A stretch of DNA of 64,000 bases from contig NZ_HG966617.1 of the NCBI RefSeq assembly GCF_000689395.1, positions 2,168,221 through 2,232,220 of the forward strand, in the 5' to 3' direction. The stretch comes from Candidatus Phaeomarinobacter ectocarpi. GTDB taxonomy: Bacteria; Pseudomonadota; Alphaproteobacteria; CGMCC-115125. The translations under genes and the position numbers were made by a program. The number at the start of each line of letters is the position of its first letter. Within the stretch, counting starts at the first letter, position 1. Positions 9,701-19,902 of the stretch are shown here, piece after piece. Under the pieces are notes generated by a model that did not search any database, had not been told where the DNA came from, and saw only the letters and a list, made by a program, of their open reading frames with translations.

Positions 9701-9793
9701 ATGACTGCACGCGCTTCGAGACATGCGGCACTCTGGTTCTTCACAAGCGCAAGTTTTGCGTTTGTCGGTGCTGTCATCTTCGGCTTGATCTAA
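9701..9793 (+). CDS. Small single-helix membrane protein (30 aa)
   Basis: A 30-residue ORF preceded by GGGAGG (9687-9692) at 8 nt spacing. The first residues are basic (MTARASRHA) and are followed by one hydrophobic helix (ALWFFTSASFAFVGAVIFGL), so it would insert as a single-pass inner-membrane peptide. No family was recognised. The strong ribosome site and clean membrane-peptide design make it more credible than a chance frame. It lies 115 nt after the EF-hand gene and 58 nt before the convergent metF stop. Confidence 0.55.
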   Translation: MTARASRHAALWFFTSASFAFVGAVIFGLI

Positions 9794-9851
9794 GCCCGAT
9801 CCACACATTCAGCGACCCCGGACAGGTCTCCTGCTGCGACTGGGTTTCCAC

Positions 9852-10748
9852 CTAGGCAGCGAGAGATTTGTCCGGACGCACGCCGAGAATGTGGCACAGC
9901 GCGAACGCCGTCTCTGCCCGGTTGAGGGTATAGAGGTGGAATTGCTGAATGCCCTGATCCGCCAGCTTCTGAACCTGTTCAGCAGCCACCGACAACGCCA
10001 CCAGCTGGCGCGTTTCCGGGTCATCATCCAACCCGTCAAACCGTTCCTTGAACCAGTCCGGCACGCTTGTGCCTGTCGCAGCCGACATGCGCAGATATCC
10101 CGCAACATTCCCCACCGGCATGATGCCCGGCACGATAGGAATATCGATGCCCGCGCTACGGGCGCGATCAACAAAGCGCAGGAAATTGTCGGTCTCGACA
10201 AAGAACTGGCTGATGGCACGCGTCGCGCCCCCGTCAATCTTGGCTTTCAGCAGATCAATATCCGCATCAAACGAGGCGCTCTCGGGGTGCTTTTCAGGAT
10301 AGCAGCCGACTGAAATCTCAAAGGGCGCGATCTTGCTGATGCCCGCCGCAAGCTCCGCTGCATTCGCGTAGCCCCCTTCAAACGGGACGTATTTTTCCCC
10401 AATGCCGGAGGGCGGATCCCCGCGGAGGGCCACAATGTGCCGAATGCCCGCGTCCCAGTAGTCCTGAATGACACCGTCAATCTCTTCACGCGTCGCTTCA
10501 ACACAGGTGAGATGGGCCGCAGGCTTCAAGGAGGTCTCATCCACAATGCGCTTCACTGTGGAATGCGTACGCTCCCGCGTGGAGCCGCCTGCCCCATAGG
10601 TGACCGACACAAATCGGGGGTTCAGCGGTGCAAGCTTCTCAATCGAAGCCCACAGGGTCTGTTCCATCTTTTCCGTCTTTGGCGGAAAGAACTCGAAAGA
10701 GACCTCAATAGGATTTTCAGAAGACTGGTCGTCGGTACGCGTCGCCAT
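9852..10748 (-). CDS. metF: Methylenetetrahydrofolate reductase
   Basis: A 298-residue flavoprotein that reduces 5,10-methylene-THF to 5-methyl-THF, the methyl donor for methionine synthesis. The family start motif SFEFFPPKT is at about 17-25, and VSVTYGAGGS, HLTCV, ALRGDPP and the FFVETDNF segment are all present. The length matches bacterial MetF. Its ATG overlaps the stop of the upstream regulator gene as TGATG, so translation is coupled and the two form one transcription unit governed by that regulator. Confidence 0.97.
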   Translation of the reverse strand: MATRTDDQSSENPIEVSFEFFPPKTEKMEQTLWASIEKLAPLNPRFVSVTYGAGGSTRERTHSTVKRIVDETSLKPAAHLTCVEATREEIDGVIQDYWDAGIRHIVALRGDPPSGIGEKYVPFEGGYANAAELAAGISKIAPFEISVGCYPEKHPESASFDADIDLLKAKIDGGATRAISQFFVETDNFLRFVDRARSAGIDIPIVPGIMPVGNVAGYLRMSAATGTSVPDWFKERFDGLDDDPETRQLVALSVAAEQVQKLADQGIQQFHLYTLNRAETAFALCHILGVRPDKSLAA

Positions 10749-11755
10749 CAGGCGCTCTCCTTCACGGACTGTTTGGTCCCTGGCCGGGACGGAGTTGCAA
10801 GGGCATCTCCTGCCGCGCCTTTCGCGGCCAGCCAGATTGATACGGTAAGTTGTGCTGTGTCGTCTTCGCCTGGCGCCAGATCGCGCACCGCTGCCATTTC
10901 AAGGCCCGCCGCGCTGACAAAGTCAGCCATTTCGGACCGCGGAAAGCCAAGCCGGCGATGCGCATGCCGCTCACGCAGCGCTTCGATTTCGTGCGGAGCA
11001 AAATCCACAATCAAAAGTCGGCCCCCGGGCTTGAGCAGGCGGGCGGCTTCCTGGACGGCAGAGCGCGGATCATCAAGATAGTGCAGGACCTGGTGGATGA
11101 TCACGATATCGGCTGACCCGGCAGGCTCGGGCATGGACAGAATGTCGCCATAACGCACATGGCAATGGGACAGCCCCTTCTGCTCCAGATTGGCGCGGGC
11201 AATGTTGAGCATGTCGTGGTTGGTGTCGTAGCCGATCGCCGTATCGGCTACACCAGCGAGCAGCTCCAGCATCTGTGCTGTCCCGGTTCCAAGATCGACC
11301 AGGACGGATACCTTTTCATCACCCACCATGGCGGTAACCGCCGCTTCCACGTCCTTCTCAGACACATAAAGTGCACGGACCTGCCCCCACTCGGCTGCAT
11401 TGCGCTTGAAATACTCAGCAGCAAGCTCGGACCGTTCCGCGCGAACATCTGCAAGGCGCTCACGGTCGCGCATCACCACCGGGTCATCCGGTGGCAGGAA
11501 ATCCATCAAGGTATGGGCCAGTTGACCGAAAGGTCCGCGTGTCTCCAGCCGGTAGAACACCCAGCTGCCTTCGCGGAACCGGGTAATCAGTCCCGCATCT
11601 GACAACAGCTTGAGATGCCGGCTGACGCGCGGCTGGCTCTGACGCAGAACATGGGTGATTTCAGAGACTGAAAGTTCGCTCTCACTCAGGATGGCGAGCA
11701 GACGCAGGCGGGTCGTTTCCCCCGCCGCGCGCAGCACCTGCAACAATGTTTCCAT
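10748..11755 (-). CDS. ArsR-family regulator fused to SAM methyltransferase domain
   Basis: A 335-residue fusion. Residues 1-75 form an ArsR winged helix (VLRQSQPRVSRHLKLL recognition region) and 120-310 form a class I methyltransferase fold with motif I VDLGTGTA at 153-160. In alphaproteobacteria, ArsR proteins of this kind sit beside methionine-cycle genes and are thought to sense SAM or SAH. Coupling to metF fits that role. ArsR-type metal-binding cysteines are absent. The ATG at 11755 has AGGAGC upstream. An AT-rich quasi-palindrome lies 44-55 nt upstream and may be an autoregulatory operator. Confidence 0.87.
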   Translation of the reverse strand: METLLQVLRAAGETTRLRLLAILSESELSVSEITHVLRQSQPRVSRHLKLLSDAGLITRFREGSWVFYRLETRGPFGQLAHTLMDFLPPDDPVVMRDRERLADVRAERSELAAEYFKRNAAEWGQVRALYVSEKDVEAAVTAMVGDEKVSVLVDLGTGTAQMLELLAGVADTAIGYDTNHDMLNIARANLEQKGLSHCHVRYGDILSMPEPAGSADIVIIHQVLHYLDDPRSAVQEAARLLKPGGRLLIVDFAPHEIEALRERHAHRRLGFPRSEMADFVSAAGLEMAAVRDLAPGEDDTAQLTVSIWLAAKGAAGDALATPSRPGTKQSVKESA

Positions 11756-11798
11756 GGTTTGCTCCTGATCAGCCGACCGGTTCGGCTTACCGCAGACT

Positions 11799-11810
11799 AT
11801 ATAAAGATAT
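11799..11810. promoter_or_regulatory. Candidate ArsR/metF operator
   Basis: The element ATATAAAGATAT has ATAT at both ends around AAAG and is centred about 50 nt upstream of the ArsR-methyltransferase ATG (11755). It stands out as an AT-rich island in GC-rich DNA. Its position fits the promoter of the regulator-metF operon. Binding is inferred only. Confidence 0.4.
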
Positions 11811-12305
11811 GTGCATGTCCAATAGCAATGAATATGCCTTACGGCACGTAAATGCATCACCGGTGGGCAAGTGGCTGGAAATCAAGCTGTTTTGCAGGCA
11901 AAGACCACCCGGATGGGCTCAAGAACGCGACATTTCCGCCACATTTTGGAGGGTCTCTCAGAGCACACTATTTCGTTTATGGCGGGCTGCCCCCCCATAT
12001 GATAGCTAAGAATCGGCGATAATGATGAACACACTCAATGTTGCTCGGGTAAGGCAGGTCGCTAAGCCCATAGTCCAAACGGCCCATTGAAAACAGCACG
12101 TGATCCCCTTGCTATACCCACGTGCGCTTCGCAGGGTCCCAAGACGCAGCAACCTTAGGTGACGATGTACATAAATTGAGCCGCGGGCGGGAAAAATCCT
12201 GCAAGAAACCGCAGCCACGTACACCATTGCGTAAGCCAGGGTGGAACAGAATTGAGCCTAATGCGCGGATGAATTCATTACCGCGCAACTCGGAGGCGGA
12301 TCGGC
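11811..12305. other. Gene-free interval between metF operon and mlaA
   Basis: No credible ORF or known RNA was seen in this divergent gap. It should hold the mlaA promoter. Two CACGTG palindromes (12097-12102 and 12119-12124) lie 22 bp apart, roughly two helical turns, with TTGCTATACC between them. GGAGG at 12292-12296 is the mlaA ribosome site. Confidence 0.5.
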
Positions 12306-13211
12306 GTGACGAAGATGGCGGCAGACAAGATTTTTGGCGGAAGTGCATTCCATTCCGCAGGTGGCAAGTCCGGACGGACTTTGGCCATTGGCCTGATTGC
12401 GACCCTGGCATTGACGCTGGGCGCGTGCGCAACACGGCCTGACCCTGGCAACCAGGCCGCAGTAGCGGCCTATCAGGAAGCAAACGACCCTGTTGAGCCC
12501 CTGAACCGCTACTTTTTCGCCGTCAACGACCAGCTTCTTGATGGCCTCATCCTGAAGCCGGCAGCTCAGGGCTACGATGCCGTCCTGCCGGGCTTTGCAA
12601 AGGACTCGATCCGCCACTTCCTCGACAACCTGCGCACACCGGTCATTCTGGTGAATGACATGCTGCAGGGTGAATGGGATCGTGCGGGCACAACCATCAC
12701 CCGCTTCGGCATCAACTCTACGGTAGGTGTTGGCGGTCTGCTCGACCCGGCGACCGGCTGGGGCTATGAGCGCCATGGCGAAGACTTCGGCCAGACCCTT
12801 GCCGTTTGGGGCAGCGGTGAAGGCCCCTATGTCTTCCTGCCGTTGCTTGGTCCAGCACCACCCCGCGACCTTGCGGGTTTTGTCGTCGATCAGGCATTTG
12901 ATCCACTGACATATGTGTTCTGGAACCGCGACAGCATCATTCCGCCGACACGCTTCGTCGTGAACGGACTGGACCTGCGCGCGCGCAATCTGGACACGCT
13001 CGACGAGATCGAACGCACATCTGTTGACTACTACGCCGCCCTGCGCAGCCTCTATCGCCAGAGCCGCAACAACGAAATAGCCAATGGCGAGATTAACCCG
13101 GACAACCTCCCGGACATTTCCGACATTGATTACGAGTTCGACTACGAAGATGGCAGCGACGCAATCGAGACAGAACCCGCGCCTGCTTCCGGCAGTAACA
13201 CGGGCATATAG
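12306..13211 (+). CDS. mlaA: MlaA (VacJ) outer-membrane lipoprotein
   Basis: A 301-residue lipoprotein of the Mla system, which removes phospholipids from the outer leaflet of the outer membrane. Residues 1-40 form a lipoprotein leader ending LGAC (Cys41). The conserved family body follows: NDPVEPLNRYFFAVND, FLDNLRTPV, NDMLQG, RFGINSTVG, HGEDFGQTL and GPYVFLPLLGP. The GTG at 12306 is preferred because GGAGG sits 9 nt upstream; the ATG at 12315 is too far from it. The mlaC gene follows on the same strand. The permease genes mlaFED are not in this window. Confidence 0.93.
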   Translation: MTKMAADKIFGGSAFHSAGGKSGRTLAIGLIATLALTLGACATRPDPGNQAAVAAYQEANDPVEPLNRYFFAVNDQLLDGLILKPAAQGYDAVLPGFAKDSIRHFLDNLRTPVILVNDMLQGEWDRAGTTITRFGINSTVGVGGLLDPATGWGYERHGEDFGQTLAVWGSGEGPYVFLPLLGPAPPRDLAGFVVDQAFDPLTYVFWNRDSIIPPTRFVVNGLDLRARNLDTLDEIERTSVDYYAALRSLYRQSRNNEIANGEINPDNLPDISDIDYEFDYEDGSDAIETEPAPASGSNTGI

Positions 13212-13377
13212 CAACACGACGGAACTTGTCAGAGCCTTACGGGTTGCACTGTGCACCATCGGCGCACGCACAAGTGTGCGTTGCCACCTTCATGAACGGT
13301 TCATTTGGAGCATGATCTAAGCGATCCTGCATCTGAGTTGGATATCACGCGTTTCGACCCACCCGGGAAATGGCACC

Positions 13378-14103
13378 ATGTACGTGACACAGACACTTAC
13401 CCTTCCAAACTTGCGTATCTCCGCAGCCTTTGCAGCTGCGTTTGCTCTGGCCCTCATGGCCTTCTCCCCGTCTGCCAATGCGGATGAGGCTGCTGAGGCT
13501 TTTGTGGCAGAGCTGGGTGGCAAGGCCATCGAGATCCTGGGTGATGAGGACATGACACCGCAGGAAACGGAAGCGAATTTCCGCACCCTGCTGCTGGACG
13601 CTATGGACATCCGCCGGGTCGGCTTGTTTGCCCTTGGCCAGTACGCCAGGCTTCCGTCAAAGGAACAGCGCGAAGACTATTTCGACCTTCTCGGTGAGTT
13701 CATTGTGAAGGTCTATCTTGGCCGTCTGACAGGCTATTCCGATCAGGAATTCATCGTCACGTCATCCAAGGAAAAGGGCAAGAAGGGTCGCGAAGTCATC
13801 GTCGACAGCCGCATCGAGTTTGCTGACGGCCGCGAACCGCTGACCGTGGACTGGTGGCTGCTCCGCAACAAGGACGGCAGCTTCAAGGTCTTTGACGTGA
13901 ACGTCGCCGGCATCTGGATGGCACAGGAACAGCGCGGCGCGTTCTCCTCACACATCCGCAACAATGGTGGCAAGTTCGAAGCCCTGTTGACTCACCTTCG
14001 CGCGCAGGCGGGCGCGGCAGCCGACAACGTGTCGGCCGATGCCTCTGACAATGAAGTAGAAGAAACAGAGGCCGCAACCTCCGCAGAAGACACAGCCGGC
14101 TAG
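13378..14103 (+). CDS. mlaC: MlaC periplasmic phospholipid-binding protein
   Basis: A 241-residue secreted protein with a signal peptide to about residue 35 (ANA/DEA). The Ttg2/MlaC family pattern is clear: FRTLLLDAMDI, FALGQYARLPS, YFDLLGEFIVKVYLGRL, VDSRIEF, VDWWLLRNKDG and KVFDVNVAGIWMAQEQR. MlaC shuttles phospholipid between MlaA-OmpC in the outer membrane and the MlaFED transporter. The gap to mlaA is 166 bp, so it may have its own promoter. A Glu/Ala-rich tail of about 25 residues follows the domain. The stop lies 9 bp from the convergent ettA stop. Confidence 0.92.
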   Translation: MYVTQTLTLPNLRISAAFAAAFALALMAFSPSANADEAAEAFVAELGGKAIEILGDEDMTPQETEANFRTLLLDAMDIRRVGLFALGQYARLPSKEQREDYFDLLGEFIVKVYLGRLTGYSDQEFIVTSSKEKGKKGREVIVDSRIEFADGREPLTVDWWLLRNKDGSFKVFDVNVAGIWMAQEQRGAFSSHIRNNGGKFEALLTHLRAQAGAAADNVSADASDNEVEETEAATSAEDTAG

Positions 14104-14112
14104 CAAGCGCCC

Positions 14113-15771
<1,659 letters not shown>

Positions 15772-15979
15772 GGTGCGGAACCTTGTATTGGATACGCGGC
15801 AGGTCCGCGGATTTGCGGATCAAAGTGCCGGAATGAGTGCCTGAGTTGGCTGGTTTCTAGCCGAATGAGGCCGCCGCTTCAATGCGGGGTATCAAACACC
15901 CGGGAACCAATTCCGCCCTCAAGGGTTCTATGGCTCAGGAGTGCAATGAGAGCACGCTGAAACAAGAAGGGAACACCTC

Positions 15980-16147
15980 ATGGAATATGGAATTCTCGGC
16001 CTGCTCTGGACGATTGTCGTCATCTGGGCCGTCATCAAGATCGTTCAGTCCGGCGCCAGCCCCGTTGCAAAAATCATCTGGGCACTCGTCGTCATCGCCT
16101 TCCCGCTCATCGGTCTGATTGCCTGGCTCGTCGCCGGCCCCCGATAG
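15980..16147 (+). CDS. PLDc_N-type small membrane protein (copy 1)
   Basis: A 55-residue two-helix membrane protein preceded by GAAGGGA. The pattern of a first helix ending WAVIKIVQSG, a short loop, and a second helix ending GLIAWLVAGPR is that of the phospholipase-D-nuclease N-terminal (PLDc_N) domain, which normally begins cardiolipin synthases. Here it stands alone. A clear paralogue lies at 17156-17338, and an alpha/beta hydrolase sits between them on the other strand. Function unknown. Confidence 0.78.
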   Translation: MEYGILGLLWTIVVIWAVIKIVQSGASPVAKIIWALVVIAFPLIGLIAWLVAGPR

Positions 16148-16189
16148 ACGCACCAGACATCAAGTCCGGTTTTGTGACGCGGTGCCTGC

Positions 16190-17065
16190 TTACAGCAGGT
16201 GCCGCGTCAAAAACTGTGTCTGCTGGCCTACGACATCATCGAACAATGGCGGCAGGTAGACCTCAAAATGGCCCGCATCAAAGGATGAGACTTCTGCAGC
16301 CGGCATGGTTGCAGCAGCCGCGTGCGCCAGATCCGGTGGCGTGGTTTCATCCGTCTCACCAACGACAATCAGCGCAGGACAAGTGACCTGCGGCGCCACA
16401 TCGCGCGGCTGATAGCTGCCAAGCGTCAGCAATGCGCGTGCGGGCACGCGGTTGTTCCACGCCGAGCTGTCATCGACAATATCCAGAAACTGCATCGCCT
16501 CAGATGAGGCCATGCAGGCAAAGGCTCCCTCCGGCCCGACGATAGGTATGGTCACCGCACCCCCGAACATCGCAGCAATTTTGTCTGCCAGAATGCTGGC
16601 GCCTGCCTTCAGCGTGTTGCCGATAGACAAACTCACTTCCAGCCCCCCCACATAAGGCACCTGCGCCACGATTGCTTTTATGGCGTGGTCCTCTGCCGCG
16701 AGGGTGATGACATGTCCTCCGGAAAAAGAGGACCCCCACAAGGCAATCCGGTCATTGTCCACATCCGGCAGCGAGCGCGCATAGGCCAGGGCCTGACGCC
16801 AGTCTTCGACATGCCGGTCAGGATCGACCAGAAAACGCGGGCTGCCGTCGCTGTCACCAAAATTGCGATAGTCGAACAGCAACACCGCAATTCCTGCCGC
16901 TGCGAACTTCTCTGCATAGGCGGGCAGCCGGAACGTGCGCTCCGCCGAAAACCCGTGCGCCATGACGACAACCGGCGTCGGCGTTGTCCCATCCGGCTGG
17001 TAGAACCAGCCGCGACAAATGTCCCCATCGCTTGCAAAAGATATATCTCGCCGCTGGTGACCCAT
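16190..17065 (-). CDS. Alpha/beta hydrolase
   Basis: A 291-residue hydrolase of the dienelactone-hydrolase/S9-like group. The oxyanion segment VMAHGF is present, the nucleophile elbow is GSSFSGG, the acid is probably in GETDE and the histidine in DAGHFEVY. No signal peptide is evident. The ATG at 17065 has GGGGAG in front; a GTG at 17080 is possible but would overlap that site. The substrate is unknown. It is embedded between two homologous small membrane-protein genes on the opposite strand. Confidence 0.82.
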   Translation of the reverse strand: MGHQRRDISFASDGDICRGWFYQPDGTTPTPVVVMAHGFSAERTFRLPAYAEKFAAAGIAVLLFDYRNFGDSDGSPRFLVDPDRHVEDWRQALAYARSLPDVDNDRIALWGSSFSGGHVITLAAEDHAIKAIVAQVPYVGGLEVSLSIGNTLKAGASILADKIAAMFGGAVTIPIVGPEGAFACMASSEAMQFLDIVDDSSAWNNRVPARALLTLGSYQPRDVAPQVTCPALIVVGETDETTPPDLAHAAAATMPAAEVSSFDAGHFEVYLPPLFDDVVGQQTQFLTRHLL

Positions 17066-17155
17066 GCCCCCACTCCCCACATATGGTATTCACGAACGAC
17101 AGCCGTGATGCCCTCAAAGCATACCGGCACAGGGGAAAAACGAAAGGGACACCAC

Positions 17156-17338
17156 ATGCTCGGACTTGAAGTCACCGGCATCTTCACCCTCATCTGGTTC
17201 ATCGTTCTGCTATGGGCGATCATCAAGGTCTTTCAGTCCGGTGCCGGTGCGCTGGCAAAGGCCATCTGGGTTGCAGCCCTGTTGTTCCTGCCTATTCTTG
17301 GCCTCATCGCATGGCTGATATTCGGCCCTCGCGGATAA
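17156..17338 (+). CDS. PLDc_N-type small membrane protein (copy 2)
   Basis: A 60-residue two-helix membrane protein with GAAAGGGA upstream. Its second half (WAIIKVFQSGA, GLIAWLIFGPRG) matches copy 1 at 15980-16147 closely, so the two are paralogues. It lies divergent from the alpha/beta hydrolase and 124 nt before the TPR gene. It may modulate envelope lipids or membrane stress, but that rests only on the domain name. Confidence 0.78.
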   Translation: MLGLEVTGIFTLIWFIVLLWAIIKVFQSGAGALAKAIWVAALLFLPILGLIAWLIFGPRG

Positions 17339-17462
17339 GGCAGCGCGCCGGTTTGCATCGTCCGCCACGCTGTCATGCCAACCGCTACCCATGAGGTAAT
17401 TGGTCGAAGGCCCAGGCTTGCGGACATACGCCGCCCAAACCGGATACATGCAGGAGCATACA

Positions 17463-18782
17463 ATGCAGACCGATCGACAGGGTCTCTCCCTCAACACTGC
17501 CAACGCCAGCGCCGCGCAGTTTTTCATCGACGCGCTCGATGATTTCAACCGATATGCCGGTGACCCCATATCCAAGGTAGATGCTGCCATCGAGGCCGCG
17601 CCGGATTTTGCAATGGCGCATCTGTTCAAGGCGCACATGTATGCAACAGCAACAGAGCCCGGCGCGACCAGGGAGGCTGCGTCTATCCTCAATCATGTGT
17701 CGACGCTCTCACTGGATGAGCGCGAGGCAAGCCATGCCGCTGCCGCAACTCACGTGGTGGCTGGCGACTGGACCAAGGCTGCCCTTCAGCTTGATCGCCA
17801 TTCAATGGACTGGCCCCACGACATGGTGGCTGTGCAAACCGGCCATCTGATTGATTTCTTCAGGGCAAATGCCCGCGATCTGCGCGACCGCATTTCCCGT
17901 GTCTTGCCTCAGTGGCCCCAAGACATGCACGGACGCTCTTTCCTGCTCGGCATGCACGCCTTTGGCCTGGAAGAATCCGGTGACTATGAAGCTGCGGAAG
18001 CCTCGGGCCGCGAAGCCATTGCGCAGGATCCAGCGGACGCTTGGGCCCATCATGCCGTCGCCCATGTCATGGAAATGCAGGGCCGTGCCGAGGATGGCAT
18101 CGGCTGGATGATCGCCCGTGAGCCGCACTGGGCGGATGAGGGCAACTTCTTTCAGGTCCACAACTGGTGGCACCGGGCGTTATTTCATCTGGATCTCGAA
18201 CAGAATGCCGAGGCCCTGAAGCTCTATGACGACCACGTGCGCGGCGAGCCAAGCAGCATTGCCGTCGACCTCGTTGATGCCGCCGCCCTACTTTGGCGGT
18301 TTGACCTGCAGCGGATTGATACAGGCGCGCGATGGGCAGAAGTCGCCGACGCCTGGAAAGCACATGCCGATGGTGCGCTATATCCGTTCAACGATCTGCA
18401 TGCGGCCATGGCCTATCTGGGCGCAGACAGAATGACCGATGTTGAAGAACTGCTTGCGGACTACAGATCCAACGCCACAGATGTCAGCGAGGTCGGTCGC
18501 TGGTGGCTCGCCTATGGCGCACCTTTGATCGAAGGGTTCGTGGCCTTCAAGAAGGGCGACTACGCGTCTGCTGTCGAGTTGCTCCACCCTGCCCGCTACA
18601 TCGCAAACGCCTATGGCGGCAGCCATGCCCAGCGGGACGTCATCGACTGGACGTTGATGGAAGCCGCCTTGCGCGGCAACATGCAAAGCACGGCTGAGGC
18701 ATTGGCGAATGAGCGGTTGACGCAAAAGCCCCTGAGCCCGGTCAACCGGTCATTCATCACCCGTGCACAGTCAATTGGTTGA
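17463..18782 (+). CDS. TPR protein of the TTC38-like family
   Basis: A 439-residue soluble helical-repeat protein. Repeats are visible around FAMAHLFKAHMYATATE, DYEAAEASGREAIAQDPADAWAHHAVAHVME and QNAEALKLYDDHV. The family landmarks HVMEMQGRAEDG and HNWWHRALFHLDL are typical of tetratricopeptide repeat protein 38 homologues. The ATG at 17463 has AGGAG 6 nt upstream and is preferred over earlier starts. No signal or membrane segment is seen. The family's biochemical role is not established. Confidence 0.82.
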   Translation: MQTDRQGLSLNTANASAAQFFIDALDDFNRYAGDPISKVDAAIEAAPDFAMAHLFKAHMYATATEPGATREAASILNHVSTLSLDEREASHAAAATHVVAGDWTKAALQLDRHSMDWPHDMVAVQTGHLIDFFRANARDLRDRISRVLPQWPQDMHGRSFLLGMHAFGLEESGDYEAAEASGREAIAQDPADAWAHHAVAHVMEMQGRAEDGIGWMIAREPHWADEGNFFQVHNWWHRALFHLDLEQNAEALKLYDDHVRGEPSSIAVDLVDAAALLWRFDLQRIDTGARWAEVADAWKAHADGALYPFNDLHAAMAYLGADRMTDVEELLADYRSNATDVSEVGRWWLAYGAPLIEGFVAFKKGDYASAVELLHPARYIANAYGGSHAQRDVIDWTLMEAALRGNMQSTAEALANERLTQKPLSPVNRSFITRAQSIG

Positions 18783-18830
18783 GTGCCGGGCGGTTAAGTG
18801 ACCCGACGGTTAAGCGACCCGGATTGGTGT

Positions 18831-19901
18831 CTAGTTGCCTGTCAAGTTATCCGTACTCGGCGCTTCAAAGCCTTGGTTGGGGGCAACGCCCCCGCTTTGC
18901 TGGGCATACCAGATGCCGGTGATAAGCCCCATGAGCAGGACAAACCAGCTGATCGCGTTAATGTAACGGGCTGGCCGGGACGCCTGCTTTTGGGCCCAGG
19001 TGCGTGGACCAATGCCTTTCACGACAAACACCAGCTGCGCCACCAGATTGACACAGACGATGTTGACCGCGAGCAGCAAAGCCGCACTGCCGGCGGCAAA
19101 ATAGTTCCCCGCCCCCAGCATGATTCCCAAGGTCGCGGCGGGCGGCAGCAACGCCACAGCAACCATCACGCCCACAAGGGTGGACGACAGACCTGTGGTG
19201 AGCGACAGAACAGCCGCAGCGCCCGCAGCTAGAGCCAGAGCGATGCTTTCATAGCCAACCACTGTGCGGCTCACCAACTCAGGTGAATCCAGAGGTCCTG
19301 TCCACAAGGCGCCGATCGCATATGACAGCGCCAACGATATAGCTATGCCCAGCACATTCGTGCCGAACGCACGGACCATGAGGCCGCGGTCACCAAGGGC
19401 GGTACCAAAGGCAAAGGCCAGATTTGGGCCCAGCAATGGCGCGATCACCATGGCCCCGATGACCACCGCCACATTGTCCGTCAACAAACCAATGGCGGCC
19501 GTGATGGTGGACAACACACTGAGGATAATAAAATTGAGGTCCAGGCGCGCGCCCTTGTTGATCTCATTCCAGATCGCCTCGCGGCTGACGGTAATGGACG
19601 CGAACGAGAACTTGCGCGGCTCATCATCCGATACCGCTTTCACCGACGGTCCCGGCGACGGCACGCTGGCCTGAATGGGAAGAACCACCGCCCGCCAGTC
19701 CGCCTGCGCCCCGATGGCGGCCTGAATGCCGTCAAGCAGTTCCTGTACGCGCTTGGTTGAGATCACGATGCGAACGAGGCAGCGGTCCATATCGGAGCGC
19801 TCATCGGCATAGACATCAATCGCGCCCTTGTGTTCGCCCAAAGCGACCAGCGTATCTACGTGTCCATGATCAGCGGTCACTTCAACCAGCTGCAAAGCCA
19901 T
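18831..19901 (-). CDS. DUF389 (TIGR00341-type) membrane protein
   Basis: A 356-residue protein with a soluble N-terminal domain (about 1-110) followed by a DUF389 membrane domain of roughly six helices, with the family core NVAVVIGAMVIAPLLGPNLAFAFG and LLPPAATLGI. The biochemical function is unknown. The ATG at 19901 lies 1 nt after the stop of phaZ, so it is in the PHA operon. The frame continues upstream within phaZ, but the family N terminus begins at this ATG. Confidence 0.85.
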   Translation of the reverse strand: MALQLVEVTADHGHVDTLVALGEHKGAIDVYADERSDMDRCLVRIVISTKRVQELLDGIQAAIGAQADWRAVVLPIQASVPSPGPSVKAVSDDEPRKFSFASITVSREAIWNEINKGARLDLNFIILSVLSTITAAIGLLTDNVAVVIGAMVIAPLLGPNLAFAFGTALGDRGLMVRAFGTNVLGIAISLALSYAIGALWTGPLDSPELVSRTVVGYESIALALAAGAAAVLSLTTGLSSTLVGVMVAVALLPPAATLGIMLGAGNYFAAGSAALLLAVNIVCVNLVAQLVFVVKGIGPRTWAQKQASRPARYINAISWFVLLMGLITGIWYAQQSGGVAPNQGFEAPSTDNLTGN

Positions 19902-19902
19902 C

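Noticed and set aside
12258-13271. A 337-codon minus-strand open frame
   Set aside because: It runs opposite to mlaA, which has clear homology and a lipobox. The antisense frame has none.
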